This document shows positions 42,326-54,165 of a stretch of 64,000 nt of DNA, one piece after another. Each line of letters opens with the position of its first letter. Positions within the stretch are counted from its first letter, which is position 1. The notes beneath the pieces were generated by a model, which was given only the letters and a program-made list of their open reading frames with translations, was not told where the DNA came from and ran no database searches. This DNA is from Viola odorata (Eukaryota > Streptophyta > Magnoliopsida > Malpighiales > Violaceae), in contig OY829537.1 in NCBI GenBank assembly GCA_963691705.1, positions 38,133,514 through 38,197,513 of the forward strand. Reading direction: 5' to 3'. The position numbers and the translations under genes were made by a program.

Positions 42326-45300
42326 AGTATTATTTTGGAATTCTTTGGGAGTACGATCAAGTTTTACATGAAGGAAGGATTAAAATATCAAAATGAAACG
42401 CATAGCGTTAATTTTATTGATATTTATATCCTATTGAAGAAGAAACTGCAGATTTAGATACTACTGACCCACTTGATTTTGTCTTAAGCAGAAGTATCTC
42501 AGCTAAGACATTGGAAGAATTGGAAGACCGAGTGGAAGACAGAGTGGGAGACCGAGAAGATCTTAGGGAGATCTTAACAGATCTCCATGAGACTGAACCA
42601 TTGAAGGAAGCACTAACCTGAGCTTGATCTTAAGGAGTTACCAGAACACCTTAAGTATGCCTATCTAGGCCAAGACGAAACCCTGCCAGTAATAATCTCA
42701 GCTAAGCTTTCCAGCGAGGAAGAAGCCAGATTAATAGACATGTTGAAGGAACATAAGGAAGCTATTGGGTGGACCTTGGCAGACATCAAGGGCATATCTT
42801 CAACCATTTGTACCCACAAAATACATGTGGAAGAGGATAAGAAAACTATCATACAACCCCAAAGGAGGCTAAACCCTCCGATGATGGAAGTTGTCAAGAA
42901 AGAAATTATTAAGTTGTTTGATGCTGGTATTATTTACCCAATCTCTGATAGTTCATGGGTTTCCCCTGTGCAGGTTGTACCTAAGAAAACAGGGATTACC
43001 GTAACTAAAGGAGAAGATGGAGTAAAAAGGACTACAAGAATTCAGAATGGATGGAGAGTCTGCCTAGACTACCGCACACTTAACCAAGTCACGAGGAAGG
43101 ACCACTTTCCATTACCATTCATTGACCAAATGATAGAAAGACTGACTGGGAAGTCCCATTACTGTTTCTTAGACGGTTATTCAGGATTTCATCAAATCCC
43201 AGTGGCATTAGAAGACCAAGAGAAGACGACATTCACATATCCCTTCGGAACCTTTGCATATAGAAGGATGCCATTCGGATTGTGCAACGCACCGGCCACC
43301 TTTCAAAGGTGTATGGTTAGTATCTTTTCAGAATATGTGGAAAAAGGTATAGAAGTGTTTATGGATGACTTCACCGTCTACGGTGATAATTTTGATGAAT
43401 GCTTAACCAATCTGAAAAATGTTTTGAAAAGATGCGTGACAACTAATCTTGTTCTTAACTATGAAAAATACCATTTCATGGTAAAACAAGGTATTGTCTT
43501 AGGCCATATAGTTTCTAAGAAAGGCATAGAGGTTGACCAGGCTAAGATTAATGTTATTAAAAGCTTGCCTTACCCCTCTTGCGTGCGTGAGGTTAGGAGT
43601 TTTCTTGGCCACGCAGGATTTTATCGCAGGTTTATCAAAGATTTCTCAAAGATAGCGGAGCCAATGTGCAAAACTGTTTCAAAAGGAAGTGGACTTCAAT
43701 TTTGACGAAACTTGCCAAGTGGTGTTTGATAAAATCAAGGAGAAACTTACTACAGCTCCAATCATGCAAGCACCAAATTGGAACCTTCCATTTGAGTTGA
43801 TGTGTGATTCTAGTAACTCAGCCGTTGGTGCAGTTCTAGGGCAGAGTAATGGTAGAGATCCACACGTGATCTATTACGCCTCTAAGATGCTTGACGATGC
43901 GCAAAAGAATTATACCACAAAGGAGAAGGAATTGTTCACAATAATCTTCGCATTGGATAAATTTAGATCGTATTTGTTGGGAACAAAAGTCATAGTCTTT
44001 TCTGACCATGCGGCCTTAAGGTGCCTCTTGACAAAAGCAGAATCTAAGCCAAGACTGATCCGCTGGGTTTTACTTTTGCAGGAACATAATTTGGAGATTA
44101 AGGACATGGCAGGGAAGAAAAACTTAGTGGCGGACCACCTGAGCAGGTGCTTTGTGAAAGATAAGTCAGAACCAATCGGAGACGATTTTCCAGATGAACA
44201 CCTATTTGCTGTCCATGCGGTAAGACCTTGGTTCGCTGATCTTGTCAATTTCTTAGCTACGGGTAAGCATCATGGAGACTTAACGGCTGAAGAAAAGGTA
44301 AAGATTAAGCATGACAGTAAGTATTTCAGTTGGGATGACCCGTATCTTTGGAAAATTGGATCTAATCAATTGATTAGGAGGTGTATTCCTGAAAGTGAAA
44401 TTCCATCAGTCCTAAGATTTTGTCATTCTTATGCATGTGGTGGACATTTTGGAACCAAGAGGACAACCTTAAAAGTCCTTGAATCAGGATTTTATTGGCC
44501 TACTCTATTCTATGATAGCTATAAATTTTGTAAGACATGCCCCAAATGCCAAAAGATAGGAAACATAAGTTCTAAAAATCTAATGCCCATGAATGTTATA
44601 TTAAATTGTGAGATTTTTGATTTATGGGGTATTGATTTTATGGGGCATTTTCCTATGTCAAATGGAAAACAATATATATTGCTTGCTGTAGATTGCGTGT
44701 CTAAGTGGATAGAAGCTAAAGCCACTAGGACCAATGATGCTAAAACTGTTGCTTCATTCATGAAAACTAACATTTTGAACAGATTTGGTGTGCCTAGGGG
44801 AATCATTAGCGACCGTGGGACACATTTTTGCAATAGTATTATTGTTTCACTTTTCAGGAAATATGGTGTTACCCATAAAGTTTCCACTACTTACCATCCT
44901 CAGTCAAATGGCTAAGAAGAGGTTTCAAATAGGGAAGTCAAATCGATCTTGGCTAAGACAGTTGGCTTAGATCGGCGAGAGTGGAGCCAAAGGCTAGATG
45001 ATGCATTATGGGCATATAGGGCTGCCTATAAATCTCCTATAGGAATGACTCCGTGCAAATTGGTGTACGGGAAAGCATGCCACTTGCCAGTAGGTATGCA
45101 ACATAGAGCCTATTGGGCAATTCAGAAATGTAATCTAAGGTACGACCAGGCAGGTGAGGAAAGAAAGCTTCAAATCCACGAGATAGAAGAATTGAGAAAT
45201 CAAGCATATGATAACCAACTCTTAGCTAAGATCAGGATGAAAACATACCATGACAGCAAGATTATTGAGAAGAATCTCCAACTTGGGGGAAAAGTTCTTC

Positions 45301-45419
45301 TATACAACGCTAGATTCAAACTCTTTCCTGGTAAGCTTAAGACTAAATGGGAAGGTCCATACGTTATCACTAATATCTACCCTCATGGCGCAGTGGACAT
45401 TAGGAATGAAAAGACATGA
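42326..45419 (+). pseudogene. pol of element D
   Basis: The protease end is frameshifted near 42420, and a deletion of about 65 bases relative to C follows near 42617. RT is open at 42740-43705, with FMDD at 43358-43369. An extra A at 43671-43674 shifts the frame. RNase H and integrase are open at 43689-44915 with CDSS, TKEKEL, SDHAAL, an intact HHCC region (CGGHFG), GIDFMGH and SDRGTHF. A TAA at 44913-44915 interrupts next to the last catalytic region (SNG then EEVSN). The C-terminal part runs 44949-45419 with WEGPY. Confidence 0.9.
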
Positions 45420-45563
45420 ATAATATTCAAGGTCAATGGACAACGACTTAAACCGTTCCTAGAATGATTTCCAACATTTAAGGAAAATCAGGCGATTGAA
45501 GCCCCACCTGAGATTCCTTGAAAGAAAAGCAAAGTCATGCCTAGGACTATAACTAGGGCACTA

Positions 45564-45581
45564 CATGGGAGGCAACCCATG
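45564..45581 (+). repeat. Conserved hairpin after integrase of D
   Basis: CATGGG-AGGCAA-CCCATG, identical to 28332-28349 in C. Confidence 0.7.
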
Positions 45582-46050
45582 CTTTTTGTTTTTAATAATA
45601 AAATAAATAGTTTGTTCAAAATAATCCAGAACCACTTACGAATTTTCTCTTGCAGGAAATTTCAGGATCTTTTGTGGATATTTTTTTTGAGAGCTAGCGA
45701 GGAATTAAGTGTGCTGAGGGATCTTTGCTAAGCCTTTTTTTATCTAGGCTGCGTTTTATTCAGCCAAGAATTGAGTGACACGCGGAGAGAAATGGGGAGA
45801 AGAGCAGATTGCGTGTGAGAAGGAGGAGAAAAAGTAGGAGCAACAGTCATATTTTGAATTTTGATTTGGAAATTAATTTTTCAAATTCTAATTAGAAGAT
45901 AATTTTGAAGAGTTAGACTCCTTACCTCCCACTAACACCAAAATCACTCAAATCCCTAAAATCTCGCTCTCACCCGATTATCTCTCAAACCATCCACATC
46001 TAAATCACTCCACTCTCCTACTTTCAATCCATGATCTTTCAGCTTTAAAC

Positions 46051-48115
46051 ATGGGAAAATCTTCAAAGAAATCTTCAAAGAAATAAGCAACACCAAAATA
46101 CACCCGGATTAGGCAAGAATCTCCCATGCCTTCTCAATCTCCCTCTCTCTCAAATCCAGAAAAGGATCTCCCACAAAAACTCAGTAAGGTGCTTAGCATA
46201 GCAAGGGCAATCTTGTCCATGGATGCGACCCCCTCTGGTACACAAAAGCAAGGACTTTCCACTCCTTCTCCAGTTCCTACCACTGAATCCCCTCAAATCT
46301 CCCTCCAGGCCAAGAAGAAGATTGATCTCCCTAAAGAGCCGATAACCTAATCTAGGGTTAGCCAGCCTGATGATTCAAAGGTAGAGGTAATTTCGGATAC
46401 TGAATCCAAAGAGAAACCCTCTGCTAGAGCTAAGAAAACCGCTCGCAAGCAGACTGGAAAGAAAGGAGCCGATTCAGAACCTCAATGTGAAGAAGGTTCA
46501 GCAAAAGAGGAGAGCGGGGAAGAGGAAGTTAGAAGCGGGTAGTGAATCAGCCCCAGCCAAGAGGACTCGATCTCCGGCTGCAAAAGGAAAAAGAAAGGTT
46601 GAGGAGGCTGATCAGGAAGACGGCTCAGGCACTGATGCGGCTGCAGTCTTGGCCAAGCCTGCGGCCAAGACTGCCAAGGTATTCATCCCCCCCTTTAACT
46701 CGCTTAATAGATGTTTAAGGCTTGATACCCCTGAACTTAGGGTAAGATTGAATGAGAAGCATGCATGCGAGATTACTCAATTTGCTGTTTTTGATTTCTC
46801 TTTTCTTGATGCCTTGGGTGTGGGTAATAGGATTAGGCAGTACATAACCAATCTAGGGTGGGATTGTTTTATGTACCTTGATTTGCCTGTCTATGCTGAA
46901 TTGTGCTTGGAACTTCATGCCTCTTTCTGGTTGGATCAGGACAAATTATATGCCAATGGTAGAGCCAATCCTGATCTTGGCGCGTCTGATGTTGTGAATT
47001 TTAGATTGCTTGATATGTGGTCTCATTTATCCATTGATGAATTTAATCTCTTGCTTGGGTTTGTGACTAAAGAGGGACTATATTCTGATGATTATAAGAA
47101 TGCCCTTACTGATTATCCCCCTGATTGGGATAAGTCAGTAGCTTATGGAGAATTGATAGGTGACCCTAATGGAAATCTGGATAAAAATACAAAAGCCCAC
47201 CAGATCCGAGATCCTACCTTGAGGATGTTCCAAAGGATCTTGTCTATTAACCTTTCGGGCAAAACTACTGTTTCTGGCAACATCTCTAAGTTAGAATTTT
47301 TTCTGCTTTGGTGTATGCTTCACAATAGCAAGGTTAATTTGGGTTATTGGATTGTTAGGCAGATAAAGGCATGCGATTCTCTCCCTAAACTGATCCTAGG
47401 AACTCTCATTTCCCATATTACTACTACTGCTAGGGGTATTGATTTATCCACTTTGAATATGAATAAATCCTGTGCCGTTAAGAGCATGGATCTTAAGGCT
47501 TTTGACCAAATGGGCCATTTCCACGAGGAAAAAGGCTATCTCTGTTTTAATACAGGTTTTACGCAAGTAGCAGATCACCTCTTTGGGAAGAGGATCAATG
47601 GGAACTTCAAGATTCAGCCAATCCAACTTGAGGGTGCAGACGAAGAACCCAATCTTAGGCAAGATGCCGAGCAATTTCCAAACAAATTTGGCATGGATCC
47701 AAACCATCCAAGGCTTCCCGAATGGGCTGACAACCTTCTGCAGGTCATCAATGACCAGATCTTATTCTTCACTACCAACCAGAAGTTGTTCCATGAACAA
47801 CAAGACAACGCTAAAAAGTAGATGCAGTAGATTATAGATCAGCAGCAGGCTCTGTTTATGAGCATTGAGAGGAACCAACAGGAGAGGCTAGATAAGTTTT
47901 TGGAGCAGCAGGAGATCAAGTTCCAACAGATCCAGACCCACCTAGATGTTACCTTCAAATTCGTCCGAGCTATAGACAAGGCTGTAGCACGCAAAAGAAA
48001 CAAAGTGGACAACCACTTCAGCAGCAGCAACGATGACTCCTCTGATGAAGGAGATGATGCAGCACCATCTGTGCAAGATACCCAGCAGCCACCTCCACCT
48101 CCCACATCACAGTAA
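46051..48115 (+). pseudogene. env-like ORF (Athila ORF-1 type) of element D
   Basis: Starts MGKSSKKSSK at 46051 with an early TAA, a second TAA at 46348-46350 (CAA in C) and a frameshift near 46505. It is then open for 444 codons (46487-47821). Two stops near 47820 precede the tail, which stays in frame to the TAA at 48113-48115. Domains in order: Ser/Lys/Pro-rich N-terminus, basic patches, globular Athila ORF-1 domain (about 46680-47620), a Gln/Glu coiled-coil region (about 47740-47950), and a Ser/Asp/Pro-rich C-terminus. This is the better-preserved env-like copy. Confidence 0.87.
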
Positions 48116-49145
48116 ATGCCCCAGGTCGTGTCTTTCTTTCTTTTCTTTTTACATATTTTGAGTCTTTTTACTCTCATTTACACATTGAGGACAATGTGTT
48201 CTCTAAGTGTGGTGAGGGTGTTTCTAGGATGTTTGTCTGTATATACATGTTTGTGATGTGTTTTTGTGTGATTTTCTCTGATCACATGAATTTTTTTAGT
48301 GAATCTTGGCTAAGATAGTTGGCCTAGATTGTCTAGAGTAGTCTGATGCATGAATATTTTCGTGTCTTATTGTGTGATTTTAGGAATGCGTGTTATGTGT
48401 TTTGATTGAGTGTCGGCAAAAATTTAGACTATGCCTAAAACCCTTCTCTTTAGTGTCTTAACCTTGACTTTTAGCATCCTTCACCTTGCAACCCCATAAC
48501 ATATGAGCAAGGTCTGTTCAACGCCTAAAACATCCTTATTGTACATGATCATAGGGTCTAGCATTGCATAACAGACTTGACACATAGGTAAGCTTTCACC
48601 AAATATACTTAATATCCCCTTAAGGAAAACTGCTAAGTGGATAATGGAGTTTGATACCTTGTAATTAAGCTGGAATTGCTCTAATAAAGAGAACTACTTT
48701 TATGCCTAGTAAATTGCATGCTCAAATAAAAAAATATATGAATAAAAATGTCTTGATATTTCTGCCTCACTAAGCATTAATATCCAAGAAACTTTTTGGC
48801 AATACTGGCATAGAAAAAAAAATATAAACTTTAGGCAAGGTAGTTGAACGATGATGTTAAGCAGTAGAATTAAGGGGAGAAAATCCAAGTCGGTGAATGT
48901 CTTGTCTTATTAAGTCTGTTGTGGAATGCAAAGATGTTATGGTCATGTGGAACTCGGATGTTTGGGGTGTTGAATAGACCGTGTTCATAAGGGTTGGGAT
49001 CCATTGAGAAGTATGCTGACTGTCACGGGTATAAAGGTTCAAAAGGGACTGGTTAAGGGTAGTCTGTCCAAAAATTTGCTACTGTTTGTTGAGTCTGTTT
49101 TGAGTCTGCCCTTTTTCTTTTTCTTAGCTAAGAGTCTAGTATGCT
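48116..49145 (+). other. 3' untranslated region of element D
   Basis: No ORF; homologous to 30877-31948. Contains AAGTGTGGTGAGG at 48204-48216. Confidence 0.8.
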
Positions 49146-49178
49146 TGGGGGCAAGTATTGTTCAAGTGTGGTGAGGTT
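49146..49178 (+). other. Polypurine-tract region of element D
   Basis: GGGGGCAAG followed by AAGTGTGGTGAGG at 49164-49176, then the LTR start TGATTG at 49179. This is the equivalent that element C has lost. Confidence 0.7.
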
Positions 49179-49253
49179 TGATTGACGTTTATTTTCTTAT
49201 GTTTTTACCATCTAAAACTACCTTGGTTATGGTAAAATCAATCCCTTTCACGT
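49179..49253 (+). repeat. Partial 3' LTR of element D
   Basis: The first 75 bases match the start of the 21146 LTR (TGATTG, TTTTTACCATCTAAAAC, CCTTTCACGT). Its continuation is interrupted by the TGATAAC start of B3. Confidence 0.85.
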
Positions 49254-49740
49254 TGATAACCATCACACCTGGTGACAAGGCCAGAACACTGTATATACCA
49301 AGGGGGACATGGCACTGTTCCTACCGCCCCCAAGCCTGGTGGCCGGCCCTGGGATGGTCGACATCAACGGGGGGATCTCACTCGACATCTACACGGCGTC
49401 ATCCCATCCCAGGTCACACATGATGTCACTCCGTATGACGTCACCTCGCATGACGTCACTCCCTAGCACCCAAGCGACATCTACCAGAGATATCGCCTAC
49501 CCCCTGTGGGTAAGGTCCTTCCTTTGCCTATAATTACCCCCACCATTCCAGACAAGAAGGTAAGCCTAAGACAGCGTGCTGAACCCCTACCATTTTCACC
49601 ACTCATACTGACTTAAGCATCGGAGTGTTTACGCCGGAGACCCCCTCCAGCGCTTTGCAGGTGACGAAGACAATCGGAACAGTGTTCCCGACCAGCCCCG
49701 CTTTGGCCGATCCTACTTGACGAATCTCGGACTCTTATCA
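49254..49740 (+). repeat. 5' LTR of element B3
   Basis: 487 bp, TGATAACC...TTATCA. A TATA-like TATAATTA lies at 49529-49536. It contains short repeated 'atgacgtcac' words at about 49420-49460. Confidence 0.87.
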
Positions 49741-49742
49741 AA

Positions 49743-49760
49743 TGGTGCTTTCATTGAGAG
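49743..49760 (+). other. Primer-binding site of element B3
   Basis: TGGTGCTTTCATTGAGAG, two bases after the LTR end. Confidence 0.78.
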
Positions 49761-49824
49761 TCTTGGTTAATTAAGTGAGCTTCCTTGATAACCAAGCTCC
49801 GTTCTTTCTGTGAGTTGAAGGATC

Positions 49825-51840
49825 ATGGCCTCAGATTCAGAATCTACCCCCCTCATTCTCACAGCACCTACATTCGTAGGGAACTTTTTCCTACGTCTTC
49901 ATCGAGCACCTTTACCACATCACATGGAACTTTCTCTGCACAGACGGACCTCCTCTTTGGACTGACAGGAAGCAAGTCGTTTCCTCAAACGGGCGCCCCA
50001 TTTTTCGAAACGGGTGTCCCATTTTCTCAGGTGGCCGGAACTAGTCATCCCACTCCCCCTCCTACAGGTTCCGGAGTGGATGGTGTCAACAATCCTTTGG
50101 CGAGTTCAATCTTAGCCCTTCGTGCCCAGCTAGATTACTTGACTGAGCTAGCAGCAGGGTTTACTTCCAGTGTGCCTGGATCGGGTGTGCCTTCTCAGTT
50201 TGTCTTCACCTCGTCTATTGTTACCAAACGACCGGTATTGCCTCGGCGGCAGGCGAGCGCTCCTCTAACTTCGCCTGCGATGAGTACGCCATTCAGCTTT
50301 GTACAACTCACCGATGGACAGGTAGAGCCTTACATATCGCGAGCGTCGCGAGTTCCCGTCTCCCAAGTAGAACGACAACAGGGTGACTATAGGGAGCGTT
50401 GGGACGGTAGGAGAGAGGGGGTCGATAGAGAGGTCTCCCTAGAGCGAAGCGAAAGATCGAGTAGTAGAAGACATCGAACCCGTTCACCCAGGAGTCGCAG
50501 TCGATCCCTTAGGCAACAACATACCCCCGAGCCTCGAGAGCACAGACGTCACTTTGAAATTTCTCCGCCTTGTCATGATCGTGAAATCCTAGATGACACC
50601 TCAAGCCATCCGTTCAGCCACCGTATAAGACGCCATAGGGTCAGCCGACACGTTAAGCTCCCCACAGGGTCGTACGATGGCACTAAAGATCCCATCTCCC
50701 ACCTCAATAAGGTGAAAGATTTCGTGCAATTCCAGACGCACAATGACATAGCATTGTGGCAAATATTCGTTATGACGTTGTCAAGGGTAGCCCGCCTTTG
50801 GTTTGAATGACTCCCTGCCCGATCGATCGATAATTTCTTACAGCTAGAGGCTAAGTTTAAGAGTCACTTCAGCACAGCTATCCCCATCCAGAAGTCTGCC
50901 GCAGCCTTGTTTGATATATGCAGGAAGCTAGAAGAATACTTAAAAGGCTATCTTGGTCGTTTCGACATGGAGATGTCGTTGACACCAAGAATTACTATTG
51001 ATTTTGCCATAGAAGCCTTGAAGTGAAACTGTGACTACGGAAAGTTGAGGGACACGTTAATGGTGGACCCCCCGGCAACCTTAGATGCGTTAAGGCTAAA
51101 TGCTCACAACTACGCAAGAATAGAAGAGGAGGAATACAGAGATAGAATGCGAAACATGCCCCAGAGTGCGCCCCCCGTCCCCGCCACACAAGCTAGTGCG
51201 ATCGACGACACTCACCCGGGTGACGAATACGCCCAGCGGAAAGATCACATTCCCAAGGCGTCCAATCGGTAGAAAGGTAACTTCTCTAGAGGAAGCACCG
51301 GTGGCTCGAACGCTCAACGACAAGCGGACCCGCCTAAGGGTAGAATCTACGACCCCGACCTTCCTTCCCTTATACTTCCGCGGGCGGAGATCTTAGCAAT
51401 TATTCAGCAACGGAACCTGCCAATCCGCTATCCGGCCCTTGTGAAACCGGGAGTGATCATGGGAGGAAGAGAAAATGCTTTCTGCAAATTCCATAAGGCC
51501 AGAGGGCACTCCATAGACGTATGTAGAGAATTGAAACTAGCGATAGAGCGTTTGTTAGAAGAGGGTTACCTCGGAGAATTCGCCACCAGAGCAAGAGAAG
51601 AAGCCAGAGGCAACCTAACGCGCGGGGCGTCAGGCGACCAACAAATGCCTCCTCCCCCCTAGAAGCAGCGGGACCTTTGGTGGAAGGGGGAAAGAAGCGT
51701 TAACAATTCATGACGGAGATATCCCCATCATCAACATCATTGTCGGTGGCACATCATACCTCCACGAACCCACTCGAGCGACACCCGCCGTGGGGGAGAA
51801 GCAAAAATGAGAAAGCCAGCCCACCAAAAAGGAAGCGATA
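49825..51840 (+). pseudogene. gag of element B3
   Basis: Starts MASDSES at 49825, but an early frameshift moves the coding frame to the one open to 50810. The Arg/Ser-dipeptide segment is at about 50445-50520 and the capsid core begins near 50690. A TGA at 50808-50810 and another near 51025 (TGG in B1) interrupt. The knuckle FCKFHKARGHSIDVC is at about 51480-51525. Several small indels occur near 51270 and 51660. Confidence 0.8.
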
Positions 51841-51843
51841 GAT

Positions 51844-54165
51844 ATGTTGGACAGGATGGTGCTATCCTTCTCAGAAGAAGACGAGAAGGGCGTCGTGTTC
51901 CCTCACAGTGACGCGTTGGTAGTGACGCCCGTTATCAGAAACCACGGGGTTCGAAGAACCCTCATTGATAATGGCAGTGCGGTAAATCTATTCTCACTAG
52001 AAGCATATAACCTCGTGAAGCGCCCCACCGATGAATTGACACCCTGCAAAAAACCAATCATTGGAGTGGACGGTGTTCCTATACCCGTAACCGGAGTCAT
52101 AGTGTTGCCCGTGTACTTTAGAGAAGACACGTCCAAGCGATCAGAAGAGTTCTTGTTCCTAGTCGTGGACCTCATTCTACCGTATAACGCCATTCTAGGG
52201 CGGCCATTCCTCAATCGCTTCGGGGCAGTGATATCTCAAAAATACCTCAGGATAAAAAATCCCTCTTGGGAAGGAGTGGTGTCGATCAAGGGCGACCAAA
52301 AGCTAGCCGCCGAGTGCTATTTGCTCATGACTCAGAAAAGCTGTGATCAGTACGCGTGTGTGGCGGCAGATCCCTACGGGCAAAGGGATGAAAGGCGCAC
52401 CCAACCGGTAGATACGATGGTGCCCGTCCCCATCAATGGCAATAGTGAGGCAAGTTTCTTGGTCAGTGAAAAGTTAACCCCGGAGGAGAGTGCACAGCTA
52501 GCCCGACTGCTGAACAAGTGCAAAGGGGAGTTCGCCTAGAAACCAGCGGACATGCCTAGTGTATCCAAGGACGTAGCAGAACATCGACTTAACGTTGATC
52601 CGCGTTCCACACCAGTTCAACAGAAGTGGCGAGCGTTCTCCGCGGAGAAGAAAATGCCTATCGATAAGGAGGTAACAAAACTCCTGGACGCGGGATTCAT
52701 TCGAGAGGTTCAATACCCCACCTGGCTGGCCAATCCCGTCCTAGTTCCGAAACCCAATGGAGACTGGCGCATGTGCATTGATTTCACTGACTTAAACGAC
52801 GCCTGCCCCAAGGACTGTTATCCACTCCCCAGAATTGATCAATTAGTCGATCAAACTGCTGGATACGCATACTTGAGTTCTTTGGACGCCAACTCTGGAT
52901 ACCATCAGATCCCCATGGCCAAAGAAGATGAAGAGAAAATGGCATTCATAACCCCAAGGGCTACCTATTGTTACACAGCGATGCCATTTGGATTGAAGAA
53001 TGCTGGGGCAACTTTTCAGCGCATGGCGAACAAGGTGTTCGAGAGGCAAATCGGAAAAAACATAGAAGCCTACGTAGACGACTTATTGGTCAAGAGCCGA
53101 AGCTTCAGTGACCATCTGGTAGACTTACAAGAGGTGTTTGACGCATTAAGGAAATACAAAATGAAACTGAACCCTCGCAAATGCGTATTTGCATTTCAGG
53201 CGGGAAAATTTTTAGGGTACGTGGTAAGCCAGAAAGGCATCCAGCCGAACCCATCAAAGATTAAGGCCATCCATGACATGGCATCGCCGCGAACCATCCA
53301 AGAGGTCCAAAGGTTGACAGGACGCGTCATCGCTTTAGGGCGATTTATCTCTAAACAGGGCGAGAGATGCCTGTTGTTCTTTAAGGTCATACGCAAAAAG
53401 GCTCCTTTTGGATGGACGCAAGAATGTGAAGAAGCGTTCATAGATTTGAAAACCTATCTGTCGTCCGACTTGGTGCTAGCACGACCAGAACCGGGCGACA
53501 CCCTGTTCCTATATCTCGGCGTTGCAGATGAAGTAGTCAGTGCTGTCCTAGTACGGGAGGACAATCATGCCCACCGCCCCGTCTTCTTTGTCAGTCATGT
53601 GTTAAAGGATGCTGAGGTGTGATACACCCACATTGAGAAGGTGGCATTCGCCCTGATACAGTCCACACGAAAGATGGACAGGTACGTCCAGGCCCACCCA
53701 GTTATTATGCTCATAGATCAGCCCTTGAAGAGAATTTTCAGGAAACCAGAGTCCTCTGGGAGGATGCTGATTTGGGCAATCGAGCTTGAGCAGTATGGAT
53801 TACAATACAAGGCTCGACCATCTGTAAAAGCCCATGTCCTAGCGGATTTCATCGCCGAGTGCACCTTTGCCAGGGAACCTGTGGCGGAGCCGCTTGAAGA
53901 GGAAGAGAATAGCGCAAAGCTCCCACCCTCGGAGGCCTACGCGGACTCATGGGTTATCTACGTGGATGGCGCTAAAAATCAAGAACTCGCAGGAGCTGGT
54001 ATTTACATGATCGGGCCGCACGATGTACAGATGCGGCATGCCATTAGGATCCTACAACCATTATCTAATAACACAGCAGAGTATGAAGCGTTATTAGCCG
54101 AGCTCAGAATAGGAAGAAACCTCTTCACCAAAGCCGAGTGTGACGCGGTAGTAGGAGCCCCATGA
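51844..54165 (+). pseudogene. Protease, RT and RNase H tether of element B3
   Basis: A single frame from 51844. Protease shows IDNGSAVN (about 51964) and ILGRPFL. RT has the catalytic YVDD at 53071-53082. The tether has LYLGVADE without the catalytic Asp. The second RNase H begins with YVDGAKN near 53958. Stops are TAG at 52537-52539 (TGG in B1), TGA at 53620-53622 and TGA at 54163-54165. No frameshift. Confidence 0.88.

Larger units (their letters stand above)
42326..49253 (+). mobile_element. Element D: Athila element lacking 5' LTR, gag and most of protease
   Basis: Homologous to element C from 25050 onward. It starts at the B2 LTR border with AGTAT, within the protease region. It contains pol, env-like ORF, 3' UTR, polypurine tract and the first 75 bases of the 3' LTR, where B3 begins. 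Confidence 0.9.

Noticed and set aside
49420..49460. TGACGTCA-like words in the B3 LTR as bZIP operator array
   Set aside because: The sites are imperfect and not kept in the same number in B1 and B2; too weak to call a regulatory site.
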